Source of the DNA: JAIRTY01 sp050257395
GTDB taxonomy: Bacteria > Actinomycetota > Actinomycetes > Streptosporangiales > Streptosporangiaceae
DNA: 39,557 nt
NCBI GenBank assembly: GCA_050257395.1
Contig: JBLMWU010000031.1
Coordinates: 1-39,557, forward strand
Direction: 5' to 3'
In this document: piece by piece, positions 39,257 to 39,557 of the stretch
Layout: every line of letters starts with the position of its first letter
How positions within the stretch are numbered: position 1 is the first letter of the stretch
Notes under the pieces: generated by a model
The model's database searches: none
Told to the model about the DNA's origin: nothing
The model's input: the letters and a program-made list of their open reading frames with translations, nothing else
Translations under genes and position numbers: made by a program

Positions 39257-39557
39257 TCAGCCCGTCCACTGCTTCACCTCTTCGGTGAAGTTCGGGTAGA
39301 AGAGGATCGAGTCCGCGGTGCCGTGCCACAGCTGCATGCGCGGCCGCGGCCCGCGGTATCCGGGGTCCGCCGCCCGGGCCAGGTCCGGCCCGAAGTCGCT
39401 GATCTGCTGGAGGGTGGCCTGCGGCGGCGGCAGAGCCGCCAGCGCGGCGGCGTGCGCGGGGGCAGCGGGCGCCGCGGCCGCGAGCCCGGCGGCGCACAGC
39501 GCGGCGCCGGCGCCAGCGGCTAACGCCCGGTGGCGGCAGCTGCGCGCTGCCGTGGTG
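39257..39557 (-). pseudogene. PHB-depolymerase-family esterase, internally deleted and cut by the window edge
   Basis: The minus-strand frame encodes an Arg-containing secretion signal (CRHRALAAGAGAALCAAGLA with an AHA-type cleavage site) and the start of the mature esterase, ATLQQISDFGPD. It then passes straight to PGYRGPRPRMQLWHGTADSI, which in secreted PHB-depolymerase/acetylxylan-esterase-like proteins lies some 200 residues later. The catalytic GxSxG part is absent. The frame ends early at QWTG-stop (39257-39259), short of the family's C-terminus. The start codon is beyond the window. In-frame deletion plus truncation suggest a dead gene. Confidence 0.6.

Overview
The window is chromosomal DNA of a high-GC actinobacterium. 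The evidence is strong GC bias at third codon positions, frequent GTG and TTG starts, stop/start overlaps of the ATGA and GTGA type, and a complete yrbE-mce lipid-import operon with Mce-associated membrane proteins. The genus cannot be fixed from the sequence alone.

Left part (1 to about 18,720) is a lipid and acyl-CoA catabolism neighbourhood. After the 3' end of a TMEM175-type channel gene come a GAP-family membrane protein, an alpha/beta hydrolase coupled to a decayed DUF35 (OB-fold) fragment, and two CocE/NonD hydrolases. Between the CocE genes lies a thiolase - acyl-CoA dehydrogenase - 17-beta-HSD10-like dehydrogenase operon. A divergent MerR regulator and thioredoxin-like protein share a textbook 19-bp-spacer MerR promoter. 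A short-chain dehydrogenase, an enoyl-CoA hydratase-like protein and a PtpB-type phosphatase follow. Then comes a plus-strand operon encoding an ACAD10/11-like acyl-CoA dehydrogenase, an aminoglycoside-phosphotransferase-like kinase and a quinone-oxidoreductase-like enzyme. Next is an R2lox-like metal oxidase overlapping an SCP2-like lipid-carrier protein. Four of the degradation promoters carry similar TTCTC/GAGAA operator-like sites.

Middle (18,720 to 27,300) mixes decay and stress functions. An IS607-type element (serine recombinase plus tnpB) has split a histidine phosphatase gene, and its TnpB appears to have lost the central RuvC region in frame. Downstream are a sacsin/HSP90-like ATPase of 1034 residues, a frameshifted DUF1990 gene, a PspA/IM30 protein, an unrecognised helical protein and an SRPBCC protein.

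Right part (27,300 to the end) is the Mce locus: yrbEA-yrbEB-mceA-F in one tightly coupled operon, flanked on both sides by minus-strand pairs of Mce-associated membrane proteins. A perfect match to the published KstR consensus (TNNAACNNGTTNNA) sits in the divergent promoter, and two near matches in inverted orientation lie upstream of the distal pair. This suggests a steroid-responsive, mce4-like importer. The window ends in an internally deleted PHB-depolymerase-type esterase gene. Overall, import (Mce), hydrolysis (CocE, alpha/beta hydrolase) and beta-oxidation-type enzymes fit a lipid or steroid uptake-and-degradation region, with an unusual number of broken genes between the functional units.
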